DNA of 11,531 nt from an uncultured Bacteroidota bacterium. GTDB taxonomy: Bacteria > Bacteroidota > Bacteroidia > Chitinophagales > Chitinophagaceae. Under the pieces are notes generated by a model. That model ran no database searches and was not told the origin of the DNA. It saw only the letters and a program-made list of their open reading frames with translations. Positions 1 through 6,600 of this stretch are shown here, piece after piece. Every line of letters starts with the position of its first letter. Within the stretch, counting starts at the first letter, position 1. The DNA lies in assembly GCA_903905685.1 (NCBI GenBank), contig CAIVHI010000127.1:1-11531 (forward strand), in the 5' to 3' direction. Position numbers and translations under genes: made by a program.

Positions 1-20
1 GACGTGTGCTCTTCCGATCT
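1..20. other. Illumina TruSeq adapter remnant (not genomic)
   Basis: The first 20 bases, GACGTGTGCTCTTCCGATCT, equal the 3' end of the TruSeq read-2 adapter; the reverse complement begins AGATCGGAAGAGC, the familiar read-through sequence. This is a library artefact left at the end of an assembled contig. Genomic sequence starts at base 21. An apparent plus-strand reading frame starting at base 4 begins inside the adapter and should be ignored. Confidence 0.97.
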
Positions 21-246
21 GTTTTTTGAACTCGAGCAACTCTCCCTTGGCTGCGGCAATCACAAATGTCCCATTGTCTCCGCACGACACGCCCAAGCCC
101 GTGTAAATATTATCCACCGTGACGCCCGTCACGGTACTCTTGTCGGCTACATCATAAATTTCTCCATGAATAATCTGTGCGCCGGACAGTAACGGCAGTC
201 CTATACCGATAATTGTGAGGAAATACAGACCTATTCTGGAAATCAT
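21..246 (-). CDS. Secreted carboxypeptidase-regulatory-like domain protein, N-terminal fragment
   Basis: Start ATG at 246-244, read leftwards; the 3' end is lost at the contig edge. About 75 genuine residues remain. Residues 1-23 form a signal peptide: a short basic start (MISRIG), a hydrophobic core, and a likely cleavage after the Ser-Gly-Ala before QIIHGEIYD. The rest follows the CarboxypepD_reg-like beta-sandwich pattern of Bacteroidota: G-x-I-x-D then a TGVTVDNIYTG-like strand, then G-D-N-G-T-F-x-I and K-G-E-L-L-E-F. In this phylum the domain occurs in surface or periplasmic proteins, either alone or at the N-terminus of TonB-dependent receptors; which one applies cannot be told from this fragment. 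The frame runs into the adapter, adding the false tail Q-I-G-R-A-H-V. It diverges from pyrD across about 85 bases. A near-consensus -7 box (TAATTTAG, 258 to 251, one mismatch) ends just four bases before the ATG. Confidence 0.75.
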
Positions 247-315
247 TACGCTAAATTACGTTTATCTCGTTATCAGCTTCGGAGGTTTTTGTTAATAATC
301 AATTGTTGCGTTGCT

Positions 316-323
316 TAACTTTG
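316..323 (+). promoter_or_regulatory. -7 promoter element of pyrD
   Basis: TAACTTTG is a perfect match to the Bacteroidota TAnnTTTG -7 element. It ends 8 bases before the pyrD ATG at 332. The best upstream TTG (289-291) is 24 bases away, slightly beyond the usual 17-23, so the -33 half is weak. Transcription would start only a few bases before the ATG. Confidence 0.55.
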
Positions 324-331
324 CTGCCAGA

Positions 332-1366
332 ATGTACCTGCTGCTCAGAAAGTTCCTGTTTTATTACGACCCCGAATCGGTTCACCATAAGGTAATGGCA
401 TTAATGAACTTCGCCTACCGCATTCCATTGGTACGATACGGAATGAAGAAACACTATGCCAATACGCCTCCTTCCTTGCGGCGCACCGTTTGGGGTATAG
501 ACTTTCCCAATCCCGTTGGGTTGGCCGGTGGGTTCGACAAGAATGCCGAATACTCCGATGCTTTGTCTTGCCTCGGATTTGGCTTCGTTGAAATCGGGAC
601 GGTTACTCCCAAGCCGCAAGCGGGCAATCCGCAACCCCGCCTGTTTCGCCTCCCTGCAGACAAGGCATTGCTGAACCGCATGGGCTTCAACAACAAAGGT
701 GCCGCATTTGCCGCAGACCGGCTGAAAAAACGCAAGGAGCGCATCATCATAGGCGGCAACATTGGCAAGAACAAGGATACGCCCAACAGCGATGCTGTGG
801 GCGACTACGAAAAGTGTTTCCATACGCTCTATGACCAGGTCGATTTCTTCATCGTGAACGTGAGCAGTCCCAACACCCCGGGCTTGCGGGAGTTGCAAGA
901 CAAGGAACCCCTCACCGCTTTACTCAACCACCTTATGCGCTTGGGGAAAGAAAAAGCAGCCGGAGGTACTCCCAAGCCGATACTCCTAAAAATAGCTCCC
1001 GATTTGGAAGACAGTCAGTTGGACGACATCATCTACATTGTTGGTGCAACGGGAATTCATGGACTTGTGGCAGCCAACACCACTATTTCACGGGTCGGCC
1101 TCGCTACGCCTGCAGACGAAGTTGCGGCCTTGGGCGCAGGGGGCATCAGCGGTGCGCCGGTGCGCCAGCGGTCCACGGAGATTGTGCGATATATCCATCA
1201 AAAGACTTCCGGCCGCATACCCATTATTGCATGTGGGGGAATTTTTACCGCAGAAGACGCTCAGGAGAAACTCGATGCCGGGGCCGTACTGGTGCAACTC
1301 TACACCGGATTTGTATACGAAGGGCCGGGTGTGGTGAAGCGTATTTGCGGGGGGCTGAAGGGGTAG
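332..1366 (+). CDS. pyrD: Dihydroorotate dehydrogenase (quinone), class 2
   Basis: Oxidises dihydroorotate to orotate, step four of de novo UMP synthesis, passing electrons through FMN to membrane quinone. The product is 344 aa, normal for the family. The N-terminal helix (MYLLLRKFLFYYDPESVHHK) is the membrane and quinone-tunnel segment typical of class 2 enzymes. Family motifs follow in order: GLAGGFDKN (about 63-71), EIGTVTPKPQAGNPQPR, NRMGFNNKG, GGNIGKNKDT, NVSSPNTPGLR (about 176-186, including the class-2 catalytic Ser), KIAPDL, NTT, GGISGAPV, CGGIF and LVQLYTGFVYEGP. The ATG at 332 was chosen over an in-frame TTG at 311 because the family starts here and the TTG lies upstream of the -7 box, so it would not be transcribed. 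The gene stands alone; other pyr genes are not visible. Confidence 0.95.
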   Translation: MYLLLRKFLFYYDPESVHHKVMALMNFAYRIPLVRYGMKKHYANTPPSLRRTVWGIDFPNPVGLAGGFDKNAEYSDALSCLGFGFVEIGTVTPKPQAGNPQPRLFRLPADKALLNRMGFNNKGAAFAADRLKKRKERIIIGGNIGKNKDTPNSDAVGDYEKCFHTLYDQVDFFIVNVSSPNTPGLRELQDKEPLTALLNHLMRLGKEKAAGGTPKPILLKIAPDLEDSQLDDIIYIVGATGIHGLVAANTTISRVGLATPADEVAALGAGGISGAPVRQRSTEIVRYIHQKTSGRIPIIACGGIFTAEDAQEKLDAGAVLVQLYTGFVYEGPGVVKRICGGLKG

Positions 1367-1503
1367 TGGGCCATAAAGGGTACTCAAGGTGCTCACGGTT
1401 ACCCGCTATGCAATGTTCCGATGAATGCCGCAATCGCCATCTGACTCCATGGGTGGCCGTGCGTCGCGATGGTAGTCACCACTTTAACTGTCCATTGTCA
1501 TTT

Positions 1504-1531
1504 TTGGTCAACCGATATTCCGCTACCTTTG
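1504..1531 (+). promoter_or_regulatory. Promoter of feoA
   Basis: TTG (1504-1506, within TTTTTGG), a 17-bp spacer, then TACCTTTG (1524-1531) fit the Bacteroidota TTG/TAnnTTTG promoter well. The -7 box ends just 5 bases before the feoA ATG, so the transcript should be leaderless or nearly so. The rest of the 170-bp gap after pyrD (1367-1503) shows no gene or clear terminator. Confidence 0.75.
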
Positions 1532-1536
1532 CATAG

Positions 1537-1782
1537 ATGAACGATACTTCGGGAAAGGTTTTCAGGTTGTCGCGGTTGCCATTGGGGGTGAAGGGTGTGA
1601 TTGAGCACCATGAGGAGACCGACTTTCAGCTTACTTTGATGGAAATGGGTTGCATTCCGGGTGAGTCAGTGTGTGTGGAGATGGTGGCACCCATGGGCGA
1701 CCCGCTGGCCATCCGCATCGCGGGCTACTACCTCAGCATCCGCAAGAACGATGCCGAAAATATTTGGGTTACGGTAGAGTAG
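1537..1782 (+). CDS. feoA: Stand-alone FeoA domain protein
   Basis: An 81-aa protein consisting of one FeoA domain (SH3-like fold). Recognisable pieces are LSRLPLGVKGVI, then LMEMGCIPGESVCVEM, APMGDPLAIRIAGYYLSIRK and a terminal NIWVTVE, which match the family pattern of L-x-x-M-G-x-x-P-G, then AP-x-GDP and S-x-R. FeoA is a small cytoplasmic partner of the ferrous iron permease FeoB, thought to modulate its activity or assembly. Here no feoB follows: the next gene is dnaJ, convergent, 66 bases away. Either FeoB is encoded elsewhere or this copy acts separately. The ATG at 1537 sits 5 bases after a strong -7 box; no earlier in-frame start would lie within the transcript. Confidence 0.88.
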   Translation: MNDTSGKVFRLSRLPLGVKGVIEHHEETDFQLTLMEMGCIPGESVCVEMVAPMGDPLAIRIAGYYLSIRKNDAENIWVTVE

Positions 1783-1813
1783 GGTATTGCAATGGCCGCC
1801 GGTGGCATGGCAT

Positions 1814-1842
1814 AAAAAACAACCCCGGCAGTACCGGGGTTG
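1814..1842 (-). terminator. Intrinsic terminator of the grpE-dnaJ operon
   Basis: A perfect 9-bp stem, CAACCCCGG (1820-1828) with CCGGGGTTG (1834-1842), encloses a 5-base loop. On the minus strand it is followed directly by six T residues (the A-run at 1814-1819). The hairpin begins 6 bases after the dnaJ stop codon. No T-run follows on the plus strand, so it is not a good terminator for feoA. Confidence 0.93.
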
Positions 1843-1848
1843 CAATCG

Positions 1849-3027
1849 TTAGGAGAAAACATCCTTTATCTTGTCGAAAAATCCTTTGTCGTCGTGTTCG
1901 CGCTTTGCGTCGGCACCCGGCTTCAGGTTGTTGGAGTTTTGCAGTTTTTCAATCATGCTGCGCTCATCGTGGGTCAGGTTTTGGGGAGTCCAAATCAATA
2001 CTTCAATCAATTGGTCTCCTTTTTCGTAAGTATTCTGGAAGGCCGGGAAACCCTTGCCCTTCAGTCTGAACACCCGTCCACTCTGGGTGCCTGGCGGAAT
2101 CTTTATTTTCGCTTTACCGTCTATCGTAGGTACTTCAGCATTCATCCCCAACACCGCATCGGGGAAGGAGATGTGCAGTTGGTATACTACGTCTAAATCT
2201 CGGCGGGTTAGGAATTCGTGTTTTTCTTCTTCTATCAGCAGTAGCAGGTCGCCTGGAGGGCCGCCGCGTTCGCCGGCATTGCCACGGCCGGCCATGCTGA
2301 GCTGCATACCGTCGTGCACTCCGGGTGGAATATCCAAGCTAAGCGTCTCCTCGCCATAAACACGGCCTTCGCCCTTGCAATTGCTGCACTTGCTGGTGAT
2401 GGAGGAGCCTTCGCCATTGCAGGTGGGGCAAGTGGTCACCGTCTGCATTTGGCCCAAGAAGGTGTTCGTAACCCTCCGCACTTGGCCAGAGCCGCTACAC
2501 GTGCCGCAGGTCTGTATAGAGCTCTTGTCTTTGGCACCCGAGCCACTACACTGTGGACAGGCTATACTCTTTTTTACTTTTATTTTTTTGTTGGCGCCAT
2601 TGGCAATTTCTTCAAAAGTCATTTTGAGTTTGATGCGCATATTGGCACCGCGGCTGCCTTGACGGCGGCCACCGCCACCTTGGCGGCCTCCACCAAAAAA
2701 ACTGCCAAAAACGTCATCTCCAAAAACGTCGCCAAAATTTTGAAAAATGTCTTCCATCCGCATGCCGCCGGCACCGGGGCCGCCGCCGTAGCCCGCATTT
2801 CCACCCATGCCTGCATGACCGAAGCGGTCATACTGCGCACGTTTGTCGGGGTTGCTCAATACATCATAGGCTTCCGCGGCTTCTTTGAATTTTTCTTCTG
2901 CTTCGGCATTACCGGGGTTGCGGTCGGGGTGAAACTGCATGGCTATCTTCCGGTACGACTTTTTAAGTTCATCCGCCGTCGCCGATTTCGAAACTCCCAA
3001 TACTTCGTAGTAATCTCTCTTGCTCAT
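1849..3027 (-). CDS. dnaJ: Chaperone protein DnaJ (Hsp40)
   Basis: Co-chaperone that delivers unfolded clients to DnaK and stimulates its ATPase through the J domain; cytoplasmic. The 392-aa product has complete type I architecture. The J domain (about 4-70) carries the essential HPD motif at 33-35. A Gly/Phe-rich linker (about 70-125) contains GGNAGYGGGPGAGG and FFGGGRQGGGG. Four CxxCxGxG zinc modules lie at about 157-222 (CPQCSGSG, CGTCSGSG, CPTCNGEG, CSNCKGEG). The C-terminal substrate-binding domains follow, and the tail FFDKIKDVFS resembles other Bacteroidota DnaJ proteins. It is the second gene of a grpE-dnaJ unit, 118 bases after grpE, and ends at a strong terminator. The gap to grpE holds an all-GC hairpin. 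dnaK is not in the window. Confidence 0.97.
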   Translation of the reverse strand: MSKRDYYEVLGVSKSATADELKKSYRKIAMQFHPDRNPGNAEAEEKFKEAAEAYDVLSNPDKRAQYDRFGHAGMGGNAGYGGGPGAGGMRMEDIFQNFGDVFGDDVFGSFFGGGRQGGGGRRQGSRGANMRIKLKMTFEEIANGANKKIKVKKSIACPQCSGSGAKDKSSIQTCGTCSGSGQVRRVTNTFLGQMQTVTTCPTCNGEGSSITSKCSNCKGEGRVYGEETLSLDIPPGVHDGMQLSMAGRGNAGERGGPPGDLLLLIEEEKHEFLTRRDLDVVYQLHISFPDAVLGMNAEVPTIDGKAKIKIPPGTQSGRVFRLKGKGFPAFQNTYEKGDQLIEVLIWTPQNLTHDERSMIEKLQNSNNLKPGADAKREHDDKGFFDKIKDVFS

Positions 3028-3050
3028 TGCTTTAGGTGTTGATTCAAGTA

Positions 3051-3077
3051 GGCGCGCCGCCTTATGGGTTGCGCGCC
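3051..3077 (-). other. GC-only hairpin between grpE and dnaJ
   Basis: GGCGCGC (3051-3057) and GCGCGCC (3071-3077) form a perfect 7-bp all-GC stem around a 13-base loop, 23 bases upstream of the dnaJ start in the grpE-dnaJ transcript. No T-run follows, so it is not a standard terminator. It could be a processing or stability element, or a partial attenuator setting the GrpE:DnaJ ratio. Just upstream on the same strand is TACCTTTT (3090 to 3083), one mismatch from a -7 element, a possible internal promoter. Confidence 0.5.
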
Positions 3078-3145
3078 AATTTAAAAGGTATCCTCCAGGT
3101 GCAGCGGGGCCTTATCGGGCGCACAGCCACACTATGCAGCCTAAC

Positions 3146-3751
3146 TTATAGGGCCTTGGGGGTGTCGGACTTGCCAACCACCACTTTGGCACACCTTATC
3201 AGTTTGTCGTTAAGGTAGTAGCCGGGCTCTATGGTGTCTATCACCATGCCTTGCATTTCCTCGTCGGCAACGGGTATTTCGGTAATCGCTTCGTGCACGT
3301 CCGGGTTGAAGTCTTCTTTCTTCATCTCCATCACACGCAATCCCTTTTTGGTAAGTATGGTCTTCAACTTGTTGAAAACCAACGTTACGCCTTCCTTGAT
3401 TTTCGGGAGGTCTTCAGAGGTCTCCAGTTGTTTGGCTGCACGATCCATATCGTCGAGCACCACAAGCAGGGATGCAATGACGTCTTTGCCGGCGGTTTGC
3501 TCCAACTCGTAATGCTCCTTGCGGCTGCGCCTCCTAAAATTGTCGAACTCCGCTACAAGCCTCAGGTATTTTTCCTTTTGCTCGTCCACTTCGTTCTGGA
3601 GGGCCATGATTTTATCTTCATTCACCTCAACCATTCCGCCACCGCCATGGGAGTCGGATGAATGGTTGTTTTCTGTATCTTGATGTTGTTGTGACAAGTT
3701 GTCGCTTTGCTCACTGCCGTTGGTGGCAGTGTCGTTGGTATGCTCACTCAT
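3146..3751 (-). CDS. grpE: Nucleotide exchange factor GrpE
   Basis: Releases ADP from DnaK to complete the Hsp70 cycle; a cytoplasmic dimer. From the ATG at 3751 (MSEHTNDTATNGSE) the product is 201 aa. It has an acidic, low-complexity, disordered head (about 1-40) and then a long dimerisation helix (DKIMALQNEVDEQKEKYLRL with EFDNFRRRSRKEHYE). The C-terminal beta-wing carries the GrpE signature: VHEAITEIPVADEEMQG, then VIDTIEPGYYLNDKLIRCAK and VVVGKSD. An in-frame ATG at 3775 would add MIFKKKKN. I prefer 3751 because the purine-rich AAAGAAGAAC just before it could help initiation and the Lys tail is unusual, but this is uncertain. It is the first gene of the operon with dnaJ. No CIRCE-type (HrcA) inverted repeat is visible upstream, so the heat-shock control mode is unclear. 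Confidence 0.94.
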   Translation of the reverse strand: MSEHTNDTATNGSEQSDNLSQQHQDTENNHSSDSHGGGGMVEVNEDKIMALQNEVDEQKEKYLRLVAEFDNFRRRSRKEHYELEQTAGKDVIASLLVVLDDMDRAAKQLETSEDLPKIKEGVTLVFNKLKTILTKKGLRVMEMKKEDFNPDVHEAITEIPVADEEMQGMVIDTIEPGYYLNDKLIRCAKVVVGKSDTPKAL

Positions 3752-3855
3752 GTTCTTCTTTTTTTTAAAAATCATAGTTAACCCGATTGAATCAATTTTT
3801 TTGCCGGAGTGACGTAGCGCGACAAAATGTCATATCGCTTTCGCGGCATTCTTTG

Positions 3856-3863
3856 CAAATGTA
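3856..3863 (-). promoter_or_regulatory. -7 promoter element of grpE-dnaJ
   Basis: On the minus strand, TACATTTG (3863 to 3856) matches TAnnTTTG perfectly. It lies 80 bases before the 3775 ATG and 104 before the preferred 3751 ATG, giving a longer leader than other genes here. No good TTG is found at the -33 position, so it is a moderate call. Confidence 0.45.
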
Positions 3864-3993
3864 CCCTCCCTGCTTGAATATGAACCTATAATGCGTGAGC
3901 AACCGCCACATTATTTCGGTGGTGCTGTTAAGTATTCGCTACGTTGCACAGCAATGCTCGTTCCTGTCGCCAATTATTTATTACTTTGTCCAC

Positions 3994-4641
3994 ATGACGC
4001 ATTTGCAATTGGCAGGTGCCCTTGCCGAGGGTTTGATGTTGGGACTGTTCATGGCGGTTTCCGTGGGCCCAACATTGTTTGCCGTGTTGAAATACAGTTT
4101 GGAATATGGCTATTTGGCAGGCATAGCCTTTGTGTTGGGCGTATCTTGCAGCGATTTCATGTATGTCACCCTCGCCAATTTTGCGGTTTCATGGCTTCAT
4201 GTCTTGTCCCAATTCAAAATGGCGTTTTCAATTGGCGGCGGTATCGTTCTGGTTATTGCGGGTATTGTAGGGTTGATGTTGAAGCCGAAACCGGTCTCCA
4301 ATCCCGATGGGGAGCTTCGATTTTCGGGTAAACACTTCAGGAGTATCTGGCTGGCAGGCTTCTTGGTAAATTCCATCAATCCCGGAGTGGTTATCAGTTG
4401 GTTGGGTGCGGTTACCGCCACTTCGGGTAAAGATGCGGTTTACAGGTTCGTGCTCTTTGCCACGTGTCTCACGTTGGTGCTTTCCGTAGACTTCTTGAAA
4501 GTGTTTCTGGCCTCCAAAATCAAACAACGGCTCACGCAGCGGCTCACCACTTTGCTGCAACGCGCGGCTTCGGGAATTTTGGTGGTGCTTGGCATCGCCC
4601 TGGCCATCTCGGGATTTTTCCCGGCCCCGCAGGCATTATAG
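3994..4641 (+). CDS. LysE/RhtB-family exporter
   Basis: A 215-aa inner membrane protein of the LysE translocator family, which exports amino acids or related small metabolites; the substrate cannot be predicted here. About six hydrophobic segments are visible: roughly residues 7-30, 38-68, 76-96, 117-140, 148-168 and 188-210. The family signature lies in the first (GLMLGLFMAVSVGPTLFAVL), and the mid-protein GFLVNSINPGVVISWLG matches the conserved N-P motif before TM4. The frame is open back to a GTG at 3895, which would add 33 poorly conserved residues; ATG 3994 (MTHLQLAGALAEG) fits the family N-terminus. It follows a TTACTTTG, a one-mismatch -7 box, by 5 bases. It diverges from grpE and is followed 78 bases later by the PurF-like gene, which has its own promoter. 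Confidence 0.85.
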   Translation: MTHLQLAGALAEGLMLGLFMAVSVGPTLFAVLKYSLEYGYLAGIAFVLGVSCSDFMYVTLANFAVSWLHVLSQFKMAFSIGGGIVLVIAGIVGLMLKPKPVSNPDGELRFSGKHFRSIWLAGFLVNSINPGVVISWLGAVTATSGKDAVYRFVLFATCLTLVLSVDFLKVFLASKIKQRLTQRLTTLLQRAASGILVVLGIALAISGFFPAPQAL

Positions 4642-4677
4642 AAACTCGTGATTGCAGGTGCTGCATTTCCGCCATCC

Positions 4678-4712
4678 TTTTGGGTGCATCGGGGAAAAGT
4701 TTCCTAAATTTG
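4678..4712 (+). promoter_or_regulatory. Promoter of the PurF-like gene
   Basis: TTTTG (4678-4682), a 22-bp spacer and TAAATTTG (4705-4712) match the Bacteroidota promoter pattern. The -7 box ends 7 bases before the ATG at 4720, so the mRNA should have a leader of only a few bases. This supports transcription independent of the LysE-type gene. Confidence 0.7.
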
Positions 4713-4719
4713 CAGCCAC

Positions 4720-6567
4720 ATGTCTGACGCCATCAAACACGAGTGCGGATTAGCCTATATCCGTTTGTTGAAGCCCCTCGATTTCTACCGACAAAAATAT
4801 GGAACGGCTTTTTTCGGCCTCAACAAGTTGTGCCTCCTTATGGAGAAGCAGCACAACCGAGGCCAAGATGGTGCCGGAATTGCAGCCGTAAAGCTGAATG
4901 GGGTGGAGGGGCGGCCCTTCATGCATCGCATGCGCCACGCCGGGCAGGGCGCCATCGCCAGGATTTTCAGCGAAATCAACCAAGAAGTGGCCGAGCTCGA
5001 GAAAATGTATCCCGGGTTGTCGCAACGCCCCGAACTCATGAAGGGCTACTTGAAGTTTATGGGCGAGATCCTGGTGGGCCATTTGCGCTACGGTACTCAG
5101 GGCAAGAACAACATCAATTTCTGCCATCCGTTTATCAAACCCAACCTGATGCCGTCCCGTCATTTGGCTATGGCTGGAAATTTCAATTTAATCAATACCG
5201 AAGAACTGTTCCAACTGCTGGAGACCAAGCCCGACAATCCCGTGAAGGAAAGCGATTTGGGTGCCATGATTGAGACCATGCACCACTTCCTGACGCTGGA
5301 GGACGAAAAGGTTCCCGGACATCCCGATATTGCCGCGGTGTTGCGGCAAGCCACAGCCCGCTTCGACGGCGGTTATGTGTTCAGCGGCATTTTGGGGTCG
5401 GGCGACAGCTTTGTGATGCGCGATGCCAATGGCATTAGGCCCTGCTACTACCTTAAAAGCGATGAGATTGTGGTAGCGGCCTCAGAACGGGCGGCCATCA
5501 TGACGGTTTTCAACGTGCCCGCCGAGGAGGTAGTGACTCTTGGTGCCGGCCACGCCATCATTGTTGGGCAAAAAGGTGAATTTCAGGACGTTGAAATCTT
5601 GAAATCGGAAAAACTGACCGCCTGTAGCTTCGAACGCATCTATTTCAGCCGCGGTAGCGATGGAGACATCTATCAGGAGCGCATGCAATTGGGTAGAAAC
5701 CTCTCGGAAGAAGTGCTGAAGGCTGTTGACAACGATTTGAAAAATACTATAGTCACCTTCATTCCCAATACCGCCGAGGTGGCGTTTTACGGCTTGATAA
5801 AGGGGCTCGAAGATTATCTCAAAGAAATAAAGATTCGCAAAATCCTCTCCAAAAAGGACGTGATGACCGAGGAGGAGATGCGGGAATTGATAGGGCGCAG
5901 GGTGCGCATCGAAAAAATCGCCATCAAAGACGTCAAAATAAGGACCTTTATTACCGAGGATGCCTCGCGCAATGAAATGGTGCAGCACGTTTACGACATC
6001 ACCTACGGCACTGTAGCCCGTGGCGTAGATACGCTCGTCATCATCGACGATTCCATTGTAAGGGGTACCACACTGAGGGAGAGCGTCATTAAGATGCTGG
6101 ATAGGCTGGGCCCCAAGAGGGTCGTAGTGGTATCGTCTGCTCCGCAAATCAGGTATCCCGATTGCTATGGTATAGATATGAGCAAGATGGGCGACTTTAT
6201 CGCCTTTCAGGCCGCGCTGGAATTGCTTAAAGATTCGGGCCGGCAACACGAATTGGTGAATATTTATGACGCATGCCTGGAGGCAGAAGCAGCCGGCACG
6301 CTCTCTGACGAAAACTTCGTAAAGCGGATATATGATGGCTTCACGCCCGAGCAAATCAGTAAAAAGATTGCTCAAATGTTGCGGGCCGATGAAGTGGCTG
6401 CCGAGGTAGATGTAATTTATCAAACCCTGGATGGGCTTCACGATGCTTGCCCCAACAACAGTGGCGATTGGTATTTTACCGGCAACTACCCCACACCTGG
6501 TGGAAACCGCGTTGCCAACCGCGCTTTCATGAATTTCATGGAGCGCAAGGACGGAAGAGGCTACTAA
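4720..6567 (+). CDS. PurF-like amidophosphoribosyltransferase, long divergent form
   Basis: A 615-aa member of the glutamine PRPP amidotransferase family; canonical PurF (about 470-510 aa) makes phosphoribosylamine from PRPP and glutamine, the first committed step of purine synthesis. The N-terminal Ntn glutaminase half shows HECG with Cys9 as likely nucleophile after an 8-residue propeptide, HNRGQDGAGI (45-54) and GHLRYGTQG (120-128). The C-terminal phosphoribosyltransferase half has an intact PRPP motif, VIIDDSIVRGTT (440-451). Departures from PurF, judged by eye alignment: the oxyanion-hole AHNGN is AMAGN (150-154), so Asn becomes Ala. The CxxC before FTG, which binds the 4Fe-4S cluster in Bacillus PurF, reads GDWY (582-585), though the cluster-type Cys at 302 and 482 remain. 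An extra charged segment lies at about 365-405, and there is extra sequence in the glutaminase half (about 85-110). From recollection, similar long paralogues occur in Bacteroidota beside a standard PurF. I therefore leave the symbol blank. Confidence 0.85.
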   Translation: MSDAIKHECGLAYIRLLKPLDFYRQKYGTAFFGLNKLCLLMEKQHNRGQDGAGIAAVKLNGVEGRPFMHRMRHAGQGAIARIFSEINQEVAELEKMYPGLSQRPELMKGYLKFMGEILVGHLRYGTQGKNNINFCHPFIKPNLMPSRHLAMAGNFNLINTEELFQLLETKPDNPVKESDLGAMIETMHHFLTLEDEKVPGHPDIAAVLRQATARFDGGYVFSGILGSGDSFVMRDANGIRPCYYLKSDEIVVAASERAAIMTVFNVPAEEVVTLGAGHAIIVGQKGEFQDVEILKSEKLTACSFERIYFSRGSDGDIYQERMQLGRNLSEEVLKAVDNDLKNTIVTFIPNTAEVAFYGLIKGLEDYLKEIKIRKILSKKDVMTEEEMRELIGRRVRIEKIAIKDVKIRTFITEDASRNEMVQHVYDITYGTVARGVDTLVIIDDSIVRGTTLRESVIKMLDRLGPKRVVVVSSAPQIRYPDCYGIDMSKMGDFIAFQAALELLKDSGRQHELVNIYDACLEAEAAGTLSDENFVKRIYDGFTPEQISKKIAQMLRADEVAAEVDVIYQTLDGLHDACPNNSGDWYFTGNYPTPGGNRVANRAFMNFMERKDGRGY

Positions 6568-6600
6568 CTGACGGACGGGTGCTGAAGTGGCCCATTCCGT

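Noticed and set aside
4..192. 62-codon plus-strand frame at the window start
   Set aside because: Starts inside the sequencing adapter and is antisense to the secreted-protein fragment.
311..331. TTG start seven codons upstream of the pyrD ATG
   Set aside because: It precedes the -7 element, so it would not be in the transcript; family members begin at the ATG.
2314..3042. 242-codon plus-strand open frame opposite dnaJ
   Set aside because: Lies antisense to the fully recognisable DnaJ; its Ala- and Phe-rich translation mirrors the Gly-rich and zinc-finger codons and matches no known family.
3752..3993. Possible CIRCE heat-shock operator upstream of grpE
   Set aside because: A GAGTG is present near 3806 but there is no matching GAGTGCTAA-type inverted repeat.
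3895..3993. Upstream GTG start extending the LysE-type protein by 33 residues
   Set aside because: The extra residues do not fit the family N-terminus, and a start 5 bases after a near -7 box at ATG 3994 matches the other genes here.
5482..6441. 319-codon minus-strand open frame opposite the PurF-like gene
   Set aside because: Shadow of a strongly conserved coding frame; no promoter, no family pattern.
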